From: Acidobacteriota bacterium
GTDB taxonomy: Bacteria > Acidobacteriota > Blastocatellia > Pyrinomonadales > Pyrinomonadaceae
NCBI GenBank assembly: GCA_016716435.1
Contig: JADJWI010000008.1
Span: 1,245,501 to 1,309,500 of the forward strand
Length of the DNA: 64,000 nucleotides
Direction of reading: 5' to 3'
The notes below the pieces were generated by a model that searched no databases, was not told where the DNA came from, and saw nothing but the letters and a program-made list of their open reading frames with translations. Shown here in pieces: positions 9,221 through 18,465 of this stretch; position 1 is the first letter of the stretch; each line of letters begins with the position of its first letter. Made by a program: the position numbers and the translations under genes.

Positions 9221-12200
9221 CGAACAAAGGCAGATGGCACCGGGACGTCGGTCGGTAGCCCGAAGCCGGTTATGCCGACTCCGCCGGTCGAGCGATTAAT
9301 GAACCACGTCGCCGAGCCGGGCCGGAAAACGGCCGCATCCGTCTTTCCATCGCCGTCATAATCTCCGGGAACCGCAACGTCGCCGGCAACGCCGAACGGG
9401 AACGCAAAGAACGTCGTGTCCTCGCTTCTCAGCACAAACCATTCGCCCGTTCCCGGCCGATAGAACGCGATGTCGGCTTTGCCGTCTCCGGTATGATCAC
9501 CCGGAACTGTCTTATCAGTCGGCGAGCCAAACTGCACTGCGAAAAGCCCTGCCGTGCTGCGGTTGATCCACCATTCGGAACCGGTCGCTCCATTCGGACG
9601 AAAGACGCCGACATCCGCTTTTCCGTCGCCGTCGTAATCGGCTACGGCCGGAATATCGCCATTGGTTCCAAACACCTGGATCTCGACTCCGCCCGAAGAG
9701 CGAAGTATGAACCACGTGCCGGTCGCGGCCCTGAACACCGCCACATCGGCCTTTCCATCGCCGTCGAAATCACCCGGCGTCGGCACATCGCCTAGGGCAC
9801 CAAACGGAAATGAAAAGAACGTCGAATCTTCGCTGCGAAGGACAAACCATTCGCTGGTCGCCGGCCGCCAAAATGCAAGATCGGCCTTGCCGTCACCGGT
9901 GTAGTCGGCCGGGACCATCGTGTCCGAAGCCGAACCGAACTGGAATGCGCGATTGGCACCATCCGAGCTGCGGAGATACCACCACTCGCCCGGGCCTTGA
10001 CGGAAGATCGAGATGTCCGTCTTGCCGTCGCCGTCAAAATCGAACGGAGCTGCGGCCGTCTCCGAAGGCTCGGCGTAGTTATAAGCAATAAGTGCAAAAT
10101 GCTGATCGGTCGTGTCGGCATTTCCGAGAATGCCGTCGCCATTCAGAGCCGTTGCCGCGACGGTGATCGTCACCGGAGTTCCGGCCGCAATTCCTTCGGC
10201 GAGCCGCACCTGCTCGACATTATCCACGACCGAATGCGTTCCGCCCGTGATCGAAACGCCGCCGGTGAAAAAGTTACCGCGATATGAATTGCCGCCGACT
10301 TGCACGGTCAGATCAAGATTATTGACCAGAGCCGGGTTCGAAACTCCGGGCGGGTCGGTCCAAACCAAAGAAACGCGGAACGGCTTCGAAGGATCAGCAA
10401 CCGTGCCGGTATAAACGACGTTCTCGCCATTGTTTGAGAAGGCGTGCGTCTGATCGACGTGCTTCATTGGGACGCCGGTGTTCATCATCAGCCGCATGTT
10501 CATCCGGCCCCAGCCCTCATTTCCGTTCGGGATCGACGAGCTGGTCAGGTTTCCGTTCATTTCCTGGCCCGAAAGAATGATCGCCGACTTGATCATCGCC
10601 GGGCTCGGATAGGCTCCGCCGTTGCGGTCGCGCCAATATTGCGTGAATAACGCAGCCGCACCAGCCACCTGCGGTGCCGCATGTGAGGTGCCGGTGCTGT
10701 AAGCGTGATTTGCGTCAAAGCACGACGAAACACTGCCGCACGATCCGGCCCTGCTTCCCGTGATCACCGTTCCCGGAGCGGTAATGTCCGGTTTGATTCG
10801 TCCGTCCAATGCGATTCCTCGACTTGAGCTCGATCTTAGGTCGTCCATGTTGTCAGCGCCGGTCCCGCCGAGTTCAGTTCGAATGTTTTCGGAGTTCGCA
10901 ACGGCGATCGTGTTCTTCGACATCTTCGGTCGCGTGAGTCCGCTGGTTCCGGAGTTGCCGGCAGAAAAAACAATGGTAAACGGATCGATCGAGGCTGCAA
11001 ACGATCCATCTCTGACCAGCCCGTCATAGGTGGCGGCAAATGAATCGTACGAGTTCCCGTTCGTGCCCGAGCCCCAACTGTTGTTCGAGATGGTTCCGCG
11101 AACTCCGTTCGGCCCGAGCGTGTTCAAAGTGTCATCCACCGCCTGTGCGTCCGAGGTCGTGTTGCCCGACTTCAAAAATGGGATGTTGATGATGTTCGCC
11201 CGCGGTGCAATGCCGACGCCGTAATTAAAGCCCTGCCCATCGACCGGCCCGAATGGCGTGTAGCCGGCGATGATGCTTGCGTTGATGTGGCCATGGCCGC
11301 CACTCGCCCCGGCGGTCGCTCCTCGAAGCGGCCCGTCGATCGTGTTGTTTGCAGTTACGTAAAAACCGCCGTTGCCTGGAATGCTTATACCGTCATCCGA
11401 AACCATTACGGTCACGTTCGTGCCATCCGCCCCGAACTGCGTAAGCGGGTCGTAGCCCGGCGGGTTGAGCGTCGTTACGTTCACATAATTTCCCGCAACG
11501 ATCTGCGCCGCACGCTCGTCCTCTGTCGTCGGCTTTATGTAAGGATCGATGCGAAAGACATGGTCCATCGCAGCCGCGTTCTCAAGCTGCGAGACAGGCA
11601 TCTCGACACGTAGAACATTGAAGAAATTATTCGCAAGCTCGCTCTCCGCGACGATCCTGCCGCCGACCTTCGAGCGAAATTCCCAGCCCGCTGCACGCAG
11701 ATCCGAACGTGAAAAGACCGCGATGTCATAAACCGCCATTTCGCTTTCGCCGGCAGCGAACGACCGGGCAAAACCATCGACCCGATGCTCAGGCAGGTAG
11801 TCTCCGACCCAGCGAACCCTTGAGTGTCCGGCGGCTTTCACGGCCGCCGATCGTTCGCCATAAACCAGATACGCCTGATGCGGTACATACTGCACGACCT
11901 CAAGCCCGACCTCGCGAATGCTTTCGAGCCAATCGTCCGAAGCGGTCGCCCCAAACTGAACCACGAAATATCCCTTGCCGCCTTCGCTTTCTGCTCCCGG
12001 TTCGATTGCAAAATCTTCGCTCGTCACAAGCGGCTCGAACTTCCTGCCCGGCAGGTGAAGCGTCGTTTCGATCCGCTGACTTCCCTCACCCGCAAGGCTG
12101 TCTCTCTTATTCGCCGCCGCTATCACGAAACTCCCGTAGTCCGCGACTATCTCACCGCGTTCGGCGATCCGGCCGCGGTCAGCGGGATTCGAGACCGGCA

Positions 12201-12405
12201 CACGGACCAACTCGGTCGACGCGTTTCTGATCGTCTCGGTGACGCGGTCGCTCGCAGCAAACTCAGCGCGAAGTTCACGCCGGACTTGAGCTTCCTTTGA
12301 TTGAGCTTTTTGCCCGGTCTCCGAAATAAAATAAACAGCGACGATAGCTGCTGCACAAAACAAAAACGCAGCGACCCGGAGCGGGCGTCGGTTCATTACG
12401 ATCAT
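9217..12405 (-). CDS. Secreted subtilisin-like (S8) serine peptidase with FG-GAP/VCBS repeats
   Basis: 1062 residues from ATG 12405, chosen for its GGAG at six bases; a second ATG lies three codons on. An N-terminal hydrophobic segment suggests secretion. An inhibitor-like propeptide follows. The catalytic triad sits in VMVSDDGIS (Asp near 337), GGHGHINA (His near 371) and GTSHAAP (Ser near 574), with the oxyanion motif SAGNSG. A P-domain-like region (WTDPPGVSNPALVNNLDL) precedes at least five FG-GAP/VCBS repeats carrying DFDGDGKTD or DYDGDGKAD calcium loops. It is likely an extracellular protease with a C-terminal propeller. It overlaps the ABC gene end by four bases, convergently. Confidence 0.92.
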   Translation of the reverse strand: MIVMNRRPLRVAAFLFCAAAIVAVYFISETGQKAQSKEAQVRRELRAEFAASDRVTETIRNASTELVRVPVSNPADRGRIAERGEIVADYGSFVIAAANKRDSLAGEGSQRIETTLHLPGRKFEPLVTSEDFAIEPGAESEGGKGYFVVQFGATASDDWLESIREVGLEVVQYVPHQAYLVYGERSAAVKAAGHSRVRWVGDYLPEHRVDGFARSFAAGESEMAVYDIAVFSRSDLRAAGWEFRSKVGGRIVAESELANNFFNVLRVEMPVSQLENAAAMDHVFRIDPYIKPTTEDERAAQIVAGNYVNVTTLNPPGYDPLTQFGADGTNVTVMVSDDGISIPGNGGFYVTANNTIDGPLRGATAGASGGHGHINASIIAGYTPFGPVDGQGFNYGVGIAPRANIINIPFLKSGNTTSDAQAVDDTLNTLGPNGVRGTISNNSWGSGTNGNSYDSFAATYDGLVRDGSFAASIDPFTIVFSAGNSGTSGLTRPKMSKNTIAVANSENIRTELGGTGADNMDDLRSSSSRGIALDGRIKPDITAPGTVITGSRAGSCGSVSSCFDANHAYSTGTSHAAPQVAGAAALFTQYWRDRNGGAYPSPAMIKSAIILSGQEMNGNLTSSSIPNGNEGWGRMNMRLMMNTGVPMKHVDQTHAFSNNGENVVYTGTVADPSKPFRVSLVWTDPPGVSNPALVNNLDLTVQVGGNSYRGNFFTGGVSITGGTHSVVDNVEQVRLAEGIAAGTPVTITVAATALNGDGILGNADTTDQHFALIAYNYAEPSETAAAPFDFDGDGKTDISIFRQGPGEWWYLRSSDGANRAFQFGSASDTMVPADYTGDGKADLAFWRPATSEWFVLRSEDSTFFSFPFGALGDVPTPGDFDGDGKADVAVFRAATGTWFILRSSGGVEIQVFGTNGDIPAVADYDGDGKADVGVFRPNGATGSEWWINRSTAGLFAVQFGSPTDKTVPGDHTGDGKADIAFYRPGTGEWFVLRSEDTTFFAFPFGVAGDVAVPGDYDGDGKTDAAVFRPGSATWFINRSTGGVGITGFGLPTDVPVPSAFVR

Positions 12406-12483
12406 TCTTTTCTCCAAAATGTGAGGTTTATAAGGACGGTCCTCTTACCGCGAGTTTATAGATTTTTTCTGTATATAACAAGA

Positions 12484-12517
12484 AAAATACCTGCCGGCCC
12501 AAAGGGCTAACGGCAGG
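12484..12517 (-). terminator. Terminator downstream of the OmpA-family gene
   Basis: Hairpin CCTGCCG/CGGCAGG with inner GCCC/GGGC and an AAA loop at 12490-12517. On the minus strand it is followed by GTATTTTTC. It lies between the OmpA-family stop (12543) and the subtilase start. Confidence 0.7.
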
Positions 12518-12542
12518 CACTTCTCTTGTCTATTTCCATGGT

Positions 12543-14093
12543 TCAGATAACAGGGACCATTATCACGTGCACTCGGCGATTGCGGGCCCGATTCGCATTC
12601 GTGTTATTCGGAGCGACCGGAATGCTGGCACCCAGTCCGCGGGGCTCCATTCGGTTGTTTGGAATTCCGAAAACAGAAAGCCTTTCGGCGATCACCCTCG
12701 AGCGCCGCTCCGTGAGCGACTCAAGCTCCGAAGGCGTTCCCTGGTTGTCGGTATGCGACTCGATCTCGATCCGGTAGTCCGGATTCTCGTTCAGTATCTG
12801 ACCGATGGCCGTCAATCGGTTATCTGCTCCGGGGGCAAAATCGGCCGAACGGGTCGCCGACCAAAAGTTCTCCGGCAAGGTGAGAATAATTCCCCGCTCG
12901 CTCTTCGAAACGGTGCCGTAGCGACGAAGTGCCTGCATCATAGAACCTTCGTTCGCCTGCAATGCATTCAATCGGGCCTCGCGTTGCCGCTGCTGTTCGG
13001 CCTCACGCTGCTGTTGGTCGATAGCATCGAGACGCGACTTCGCATTCGTCGCCTCAAGCTGAACGCGGCCAAGGTCCTCGCGGAGTTTGCCGTTCTCTGC
13101 TCGAAGGTCCCGGATCTGCTTCAAATAGTTTTCAACATCGCGTTGCGAGAGCTCCTTTGATCGCGTCTCATCGGCAAGCTGCCGTTTCAGTTCGTCGATC
13201 TCAGATTGAGCCGCCGTCAGTCGGTCTTCGACCTTCTGCATATCGGCGTCGGCCCGGATCTGTTCGTTCCGCTGTCGACGGGCGTCCGCTCTTTCATATG
13301 CCAGTTGCTCGGCAGCAACGGCGGCGCTGATCGACCTTCTCGCAGTGATATCGACCTCGTCCTCTTTGCGGCCGGCACGCCACGCCTCTTCTGAGTTATT
13401 GAGCAGCGTCTCGGCTTCTACAAGCTGTTCCGGAGCGTCGCGTTCCGCACCGGCAAACTTGGCCAAAGCGATCGCCTGCTTTGCCTGCAGAACGGTCGAG
13501 GGCGTCCGCGAATAATCGATCTCCGCGATCTCCGGTGTTCGCGAGTCCTTAAAGTAATCGCTCGTGTTGCCGAAGTACTGAACCGAAGCTGCGGTCGTCA
13601 ATTGCTGCCCGCTTCTCGCGACCGGGTTCAGGTTCTCAAGCATGATCTCCTGCGACGGCCGCTTGACCAGGAAGTGCGGTTCGGCGGTGATAATGAGTGC
13701 AAAGGTCTGCAGCCGTGTCGTGACATCGATCTTTGAATCAAATTCGAAGAAACCCCGCCGCTTGATCTCGCCAAGATTATCAACCTGCCCTTCAGGCGAT
13801 ACAGCCCAAAGAACATAGGTCGCATATCCGCGTCCGAGTTCGAACGGACGCGGCATCTTGGATACCAAGACCTCAACCTCGGTGCCGTTGCGGGCAGTTC
13901 GCCGAATTATGGCTCGGCCGCTCATCCGCGGAAAACGCGTCGTTCCGCGAAACTGGACATCGACCCGCTCATTGAGCGGATAGGTGATCGCAGTGGTCCG
14001 GCGACCTACGTCTGCCTGTGCCGGCAGCTCGACCGTAAAGATAAGGCCAAAGAATAGTAAAAAGAGTAATGCGGAGGGCCTGAGTATTTTCAT
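12543..14093 (-). CDS. OmpA-family envelope protein with long coiled coil
   Basis: 516 residues from ATG 14093, which begins a signal peptide (LLFLLFFGLIF to PAQA); the 17-residue upstream extension looks untranslated. An N-terminal domain of about 150 residues is followed by a long coiled coil (about 220-390, rich in Gln/Arg/Glu). The C-terminal OmpA/MotB domain carries IEIESHTDNQG, LTERRSRVIAERL and NRRVHVIM, the peptidoglycan-binding signature. It probably anchors the outer membrane to the wall. A terminator follows the gene. Confidence 0.88.
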   Translation of the reverse strand: MKILRPSALLFLLFFGLIFTVELPAQADVGRRTTAITYPLNERVDVQFRGTTRFPRMSGRAIIRRTARNGTEVEVLVSKMPRPFELGRGYATYVLWAVSPEGQVDNLGEIKRRGFFEFDSKIDVTTRLQTFALIITAEPHFLVKRPSQEIMLENLNPVARSGQQLTTAASVQYFGNTSDYFKDSRTPEIAEIDYSRTPSTVLQAKQAIALAKFAGAERDAPEQLVEAETLLNNSEEAWRAGRKEDEVDITARRSISAAVAAEQLAYERADARRQRNEQIRADADMQKVEDRLTAAQSEIDELKRQLADETRSKELSQRDVENYLKQIRDLRAENGKLREDLGRVQLEATNAKSRLDAIDQQQREAEQQRQREARLNALQANEGSMMQALRRYGTVSKSERGIILTLPENFWSATRSADFAPGADNRLTAIGQILNENPDYRIEIESHTDNQGTPSELESLTERRSRVIAERLSVFGIPNNRMEPRGLGASIPVAPNNTNANRARNRRVHVIMVPVI

Positions 14094-14233
14094 AATTATT
14101 TGGATCTCCGGAGTTGTTATGTCCTCTGTCAAGATGCCATACACAGGTTACGGGTTGCAAATTTCTCGCGTTTTTTGGACAACACGCATCACGCTAACGT
14201 ATAGTCATTACCTTAGTTACCGATAGTTACCAG

Positions 14234-16036
14234 ATGTCTGACCTGAACCGCCTGCTCACTTATGTCCGCCCCCACAAGGCCACATTCGCCGTTGCGATAG
14301 TCGCGATGGTGGTGGTCGCGGTCTTTGAAACGGCGATCGGCCTTTTGCTGATGCCGATATTTGAGCAGTTCATACCGGAGAACACGGGCTCGCGGTCGCT
14401 TCCCTTTAGCCTTCACGAGCTGATACCAAAAGAGCCGTGGTATTCCGCCTGGTTCGCGATTTCGGGGCTATTGATCTTTTTCACGCTTGCCAAGGGCATC
14501 GCCGAGTATTACTCATCGTACTTGATGGCAAAGATCGGCCAGTCCGCTGTTCTCGACATCCGAAGGCAGCTTTACGATCACCTGCTTTCGCAGTCGGCGA
14601 CTTTCTTTGAAAAACACCGTACAAATTTTCTCGTCTCTCGGTTGGTCGTGAGCTGCTCGGCGATCGAACTTGCGGTTTCAGCGAATCTCCGCGACGTCCT
14701 TCGCGAGAGCTTTATGCTCGTCGCATTTCTCGGAGCGGCGTTCTATCTCAACTGGCGGCTAATGCTCGGTGCCTTGATCATTGCGCCGATCATTGCGTTT
14801 CTCACCAGCAAATTTAGCCGAGCTCTTCGCAAGCTCGCCGAGATGTCGTACGAGGGCAACAAGCTTCTCACGGACACCGCCCAGGAAACTCTCGCGAACC
14901 ACAATATCGTCACTGCCTATCGAGCCGAAGATCGCGAACGCAAGCGTTTTGGCCGGGTCGCGGAGATCATTGCGAAAGCCAATCTGCGTTCGGGCCGGAT
15001 CGCCGCGACCTCGCCGCCGACGATCGAGATGATCGGCACCATCGCTCTCGTCGTACTTCTTTATTTCGGGCTTCGCGAGATAAACGCGGCGGCAATGGAC
15101 GCCGGCGAGTTTTTTGCCTTCCTCTATTTCCTTTTCCGCAGCTACGACCCGATGCGGAAGATCTCTCGCCAGCATAATGAGATCTCGCGTGCATTCGCTG
15201 CGGCCCGCGACGTTTGGGACGTGCTCGATAGCCACGAACATCTGCCAGAACGGCCGGACGCAAAACCGGTCGCCGGGCTCGACCGCTCGATCGAACTGAA
15301 AGATGTCTCATTCAGCTACGGCGATAGCGGAAAGCCGATCCTCGCCTCGGTCTCGCTTGAGATCGAAAAAGGCAAGGTCGTCGCTCTCGTCGGCGAAAGC
15401 GGCGGCGGAAAATCGACGCTGATCAAGCTCATTCAGCGGCTCTACGACCCGGTCTCGGGCTCGATAGAATGGGATGGCGCCGATCTTCGCGAATTGAAAC
15501 TCACTGACCTAAAACGGCAGATCGCCCTGGTCACTCAAGAGACCGTTCTCTTTAACGACACCGTCCGCTACAACATTTCTTACGGCGACCCCAACGCGAC
15601 CGAGGAAGACATCCGCCGGGCAGCCGAGATCGCCTTCGCTGCCGATTTCATCGAAGAACTTCCGGAGAAATACGACACCATCGTCGGCGAACGTGGCACT
15701 TTTTTATCGGGCGGACAAAGGCAGCGGATCGCCATTGCTCGTGCCGTGCTGACCGACGCGCCGGTCCTCATACTCGATGAAGCGACATCAGCGCTCGATG
15801 CCGAGTCGGAACGGTTGGTCCAGAAGGCGGTCGGAAATTTGATGCTCGACCGAACGTCGATCGTCATCGCCCACCGGCTTTCGACCATTCGGCGTGCGGA
15901 TAAGATCGTTGTTATGGAACGCGGAAGAATTATCGAGGCCGGAAATCACGAGGAGCTTATCGAAACGGGCGGAATTTACAAAAAGCTTTTCGATCTGCAG
16001 TTCGCCATTGAGGACAGGGATGTAGCAGATGCCTAG
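14234..16036 (+). CDS. MsbA-like ABC exporter (fused permease and ATPase)
   Basis: 600-residue half transporter. Six membrane helices fill about residues 1-320. The ATPase domain has Walker A GESGGGKST, signature LSGGQRQR, Walker B VLILDEATSALD and the H-loop AHRLST. This matches the lipid/drug exporter group that includes MsbA, flipping lipid A precursors or other amphiphiles as a homodimer. The substrate is not resolvable from sequence. It ends in a four-base convergent overlap with the SRPBCC gene. Confidence 0.92.
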   Translation: MSDLNRLLTYVRPHKATFAVAIVAMVVVAVFETAIGLLLMPIFEQFIPENTGSRSLPFSLHELIPKEPWYSAWFAISGLLIFFTLAKGIAEYYSSYLMAKIGQSAVLDIRRQLYDHLLSQSATFFEKHRTNFLVSRLVVSCSAIELAVSANLRDVLRESFMLVAFLGAAFYLNWRLMLGALIIAPIIAFLTSKFSRALRKLAEMSYEGNKLLTDTAQETLANHNIVTAYRAEDRERKRFGRVAEIIAKANLRSGRIAATSPPTIEMIGTIALVVLLYFGLREINAAAMDAGEFFAFLYFLFRSYDPMRKISRQHNEISRAFAAARDVWDVLDSHEHLPERPDAKPVAGLDRSIELKDVSFSYGDSGKPILASVSLEIEKGKVVALVGESGGGKSTLIKLIQRLYDPVSGSIEWDGADLRELKLTDLKRQIALVTQETVLFNDTVRYNISYGDPNATEEDIRRAAEIAFAADFIEELPEKYDTIVGERGTFLSGGQRQRIAIARAVLTDAPVLILDEATSALDAESERLVQKAVGNLMLDRTSIVIAHRLSTIRRADKIVVMERGRIIEAGNHEELIETGGIYKKLFDLQFAIEDRDVADA

Positions 16037-16473
16037 TCAACTCCATCTTCGACCCGCTTCTTAAGGCGTTTAAGATCGCCGGCAAGCCATTCTGCAATTG
16101 CCCTATTCAAAGCCGGAGCGGGCAGTTTGTATTCGTGTTCGCCGATGCTTTGAATACGAATTTTTGTCGTCGTGCCGCCGTCTGCATCCGACAGCTCGTA
16201 TCGGACCTTCATCTGAAATGGCTCGTCCGCGGCGAACTCGGCAAAGCTCTCGCCGTCCGATCTTGAGACTATGTACTGGCACGAGTAATGCCGACCTAGC
16301 AGCGTGCCGATCCGCTCAAACTTAAGCCCCGGATGCATCAACCCCGGCGATTGCGGAAAACAGTTCGTCAGCCCGGTGATCCAAAGTTTGTCGTACTTTG
16401 GTTCAAACATCACCTCGGCGACATCTTTACGCGGTCGCTCGATCACGATCTCGGCTCGGGCATCAACTGACAT
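16033..16473 (-). CDS. SRPBCC (START/polyketide-cyclase-like) protein
   Basis: 146 residues from ATG 16473 (MSVDARAEIVIERP). The opening IVIERPRKDVAEVMF and a closing amphipathic helix (ALNRAIAEWLAGDLKRLKKRV) match the helix-grip fold of the SRPBCC superfamily, which binds small hydrophobic ligands. The specific ligand is unknown. An in-frame ATG at 16512 would add 13 residues with no support. Confidence 0.75.
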   Translation of the reverse strand: MSVDARAEIVIERPRKDVAEVMFEPKYDKLWITGLTNCFPQSPGLMHPGLKFERIGTLLGRHYSCQYIVSRSDGESFAEFAADEPFQMKVRYELSDADGGTTTKIRIQSIGEHEYKLPAPALNRAIAEWLAGDLKRLKKRVEDGVD

Positions 16474-16638
16474 AATTTTCGAAAATTCGTGAGGGGATCT
16501 CAGGTAAAGCACGAAGAGGATATCAATACTTGTGCGGGCTGTAAAGAGCCGCAGCGAGCCCTCAAGAGGCCACCGATTTCGTCTATTGCAGAGTCTATTG
16601 CATAATTGGGTTTCAGTAGTTCACCTTGGTAGCAAATT

Positions 16639-17517
16639 ATGCGATCGATGACAGGATACGGCAGCGGCTCTGCGGGGTCGGAAGGGACAACGGTCTCGGT
16701 TGAGATGAAAACCGTCAACAACCGCTTTCTCGATGTCCATCTCAGGATGCCATCGAGCCTTCAGCACTTCGAGGGCGCTCTTAAAAAGCAGCTGTCGGCG
16801 AGCCTTACCCGCGGACGTGTCGATGTTTCGATTCAGTTAGAACGTTCGTCCGAGGTCACTTACGAGGTGAACAAGGAACTCGTCGCCGGATATCTTGCGT
16901 CGTTTCGTGAGATCGGTGAAGAATTCACTCTGCCCGGCGAGGTGGATATCGCAACCATCGCGAAACTCCCGGGCGTGCTCACGGCTAGAGAATCTTCGGC
17001 GGACGATACGCTCGAAACGTTGATCGCCGAAGCCGTTGGCGATGCGATCGTGCGGTTGCAAGAGATGCGTGCCAATGAAGGAGCATCGCTTCGTGAAGAT
17101 CTCGAGCTTCGGCTCAGCAACATCGAACGCCACCTCGACCCGATCGAATCGGAGAGCTCCAATGTCTCGGAGGAGTATTTCAAGAAGCTCTTAAAGCGCA
17201 TCGGTGAACTGCTCGAAAAGGCCGAAGCCAAGACCGAGATCGACGAAGGCCGGCTTGCTCAAGAGGTCGCCTATCTTGCCGACCGCTCGGACATAAGCGA
17301 AGAGATAACCCGCCTCCGGGCACATATCTCGCATTTTCGGACGATAATGGACGAAGAAAACGAGGTCGGCAAACGACTCGATTTTCTTACGCAGGAGCTC
17401 AACCGCGAAGCAAATACGATCACGTCAAAGACCTCAAATCTCGTCGTAAAGGAAAATGCTCTCGGCATTAAGAGCGAGATCGAGAAGATACGAGAGCAAG
17501 TACAGAACATCGAGTAA
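16639..17517 (+). CDS. YicC/YloC-family endoribonuclease
   Basis: 292 residues, the usual length for the family. The N-terminus MRSMTGYG is diagnostic, and the C-terminal half carries the conserved helical region (AEAKTEIDEGRLAQEV, NREANTITSKT). Family members are RNases involved in sRNA and mRNA turnover. It is followed by gmk two bases later and then rpoZ, a widely conserved gene order, so the three are likely one operon. Confidence 0.93.
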   Translation: MRSMTGYGSGSAGSEGTTVSVEMKTVNNRFLDVHLRMPSSLQHFEGALKKQLSASLTRGRVDVSIQLERSSEVTYEVNKELVAGYLASFREIGEEFTLPGEVDIATIAKLPGVLTARESSADDTLETLIAEAVGDAIVRLQEMRANEGASLREDLELRLSNIERHLDPIESESSNVSEEYFKKLLKRIGELLEKAEAKTEIDEGRLAQEVAYLADRSDISEEITRLRAHISHFRTIMDEENEVGKRLDFLTQELNREANTITSKTSNLVVKENALGIKSEIEKIREQVQNIE

Positions 17518-17519
17518 CG

Positions 17520-18158
17520 ATGCAGAAAGGAAACCTGATAATCATTAGTTCACCCTCGGGCGGCGGCAAAGGCACGCTGGTCCGGGAGATAATGCCGTCA
17601 CTTCCTGACCTTGGTTATTCGATCTCTCACACGACCCGCAAGCCGCGATTTGGCGAGGAACACGGCCGGGAATATTACTTTGTCTCACGCGAGCAGTTCG
17701 ATGCAAGCATCGCAAAAGGTCGCTTTCTTGAATATGCCGAGGTCCACGGGAATATGTACGGCACCTCACGCGAACAGATCGAGGACATAACATCCTCAGG
17801 CCGCGATGCGATACTCGAGATAGACGTGCAAGGGGCACTTGCCGTTATGGAGAAAGTGCCGACCGCGGTCAGCATCTTCATCTTGCCGCCCTCGTTCGAG
17901 GTGCTGCGGGCAAGGCTAACCGCTCGCAATACCGAAGACCCGAACGACCTTGCCATCCGTCTCCGCAATTCTTTCACAGAGGTGCAGAAGTACTCTCATT
18001 TCGACTACGTCATCGTCAACGAAGAGGTGCCCGTCGCTTCGCGACAACTGGCCTCGGTGATATGCGGCGAAAGACAACGCCGTGATAGACAAATGGCTCA
18101 CATCGGGTCTATAATTGAGAGTTTCGCGGGAGCGAATCATTCAATTATCGGAATTTGA
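17520..18158 (+). CDS. gmk: Guanylate kinase
   Basis: 212 residues. Phosphorylates GMP to GDP in cytoplasmic nucleotide metabolism. The P-loop SSPSGGGKGT lies at about residues 10-19. The GMP-binding segment includes SHTTRKPRFGEEHGREYYFV, and EIDVQGA plus RLTARNTEDP are family motifs. It lies two bases after yicC and six before rpoZ. Confidence 0.96.
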   Translation: MQKGNLIIISSPSGGGKGTLVREIMPSLPDLGYSISHTTRKPRFGEEHGREYYFVSREQFDASIAKGRFLEYAEVHGNMYGTSREQIEDITSSGRDAILEIDVQGALAVMEKVPTAVSIFILPPSFEVLRARLTARNTEDPNDLAIRLRNSFTEVQKYSHFDYVIVNEEVPVASRQLASVICGERQRRDRQMAHIGSIIESFAGANHSIIGI

Positions 18159-18164
18159 CCTAAT

Positions 18165-18413
18165 ATGATCGAAGAAACAGAGCTTGCTGAGAACGAAATT
18201 AACCTTGATGAGATCGATCCGCCCGCGATCGACTCGAAATATCGGATGATCATTCTTGCTGCCCAGCGGAGCAAGCAACTTCAGCGCGGAGCACTTCCGA
18301 GAGTGGATTTTGATCCTCGCAAGAAAAAATCGACGCGGATCGCTCTCAAAGAGTTTGAGGAACATAAGGTCAATTTCACCTTCACCGATCAGGACGAAGA
18401 AGCCGCAGCCTGA
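18165..18413 (+). CDS. rpoZ: RNA polymerase omega subunit
   Basis: 82 residues. Small core-polymerase subunit assisting beta-prime folding. The stretch SKYRMIILAAQRSKQLQRGA matches omega, as does its position after yicC-gmk. The N-terminus is acidic and longer than in enterobacteria. A strong terminator follows within 30 bp. Confidence 0.9.
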   Translation: MIEETELAENEINLDEIDPPAIDSKYRMIILAAQRSKQLQRGALPRVDFDPRKKKSTRIALKEFEEHKVNFTFTDQDEEAAA

Positions 18414-18435
18414 ACGACGGTCAATTCAATTCATG

Positions 18436-18463
18436 AAAAAGTCCGCTCGAAGCGGACTTTTTT
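18436..18463. terminator. Bidirectional Rho-independent terminator between rpoZ and ETF-QO
   Basis: GTCCGCT-CGA-AGCGGAC hairpin (18441-18457) flanked by A5 on the left and T6 on the right. It can stop transcription from both converging genes. Confidence 0.85.
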
Positions 18464-18465
18464 CG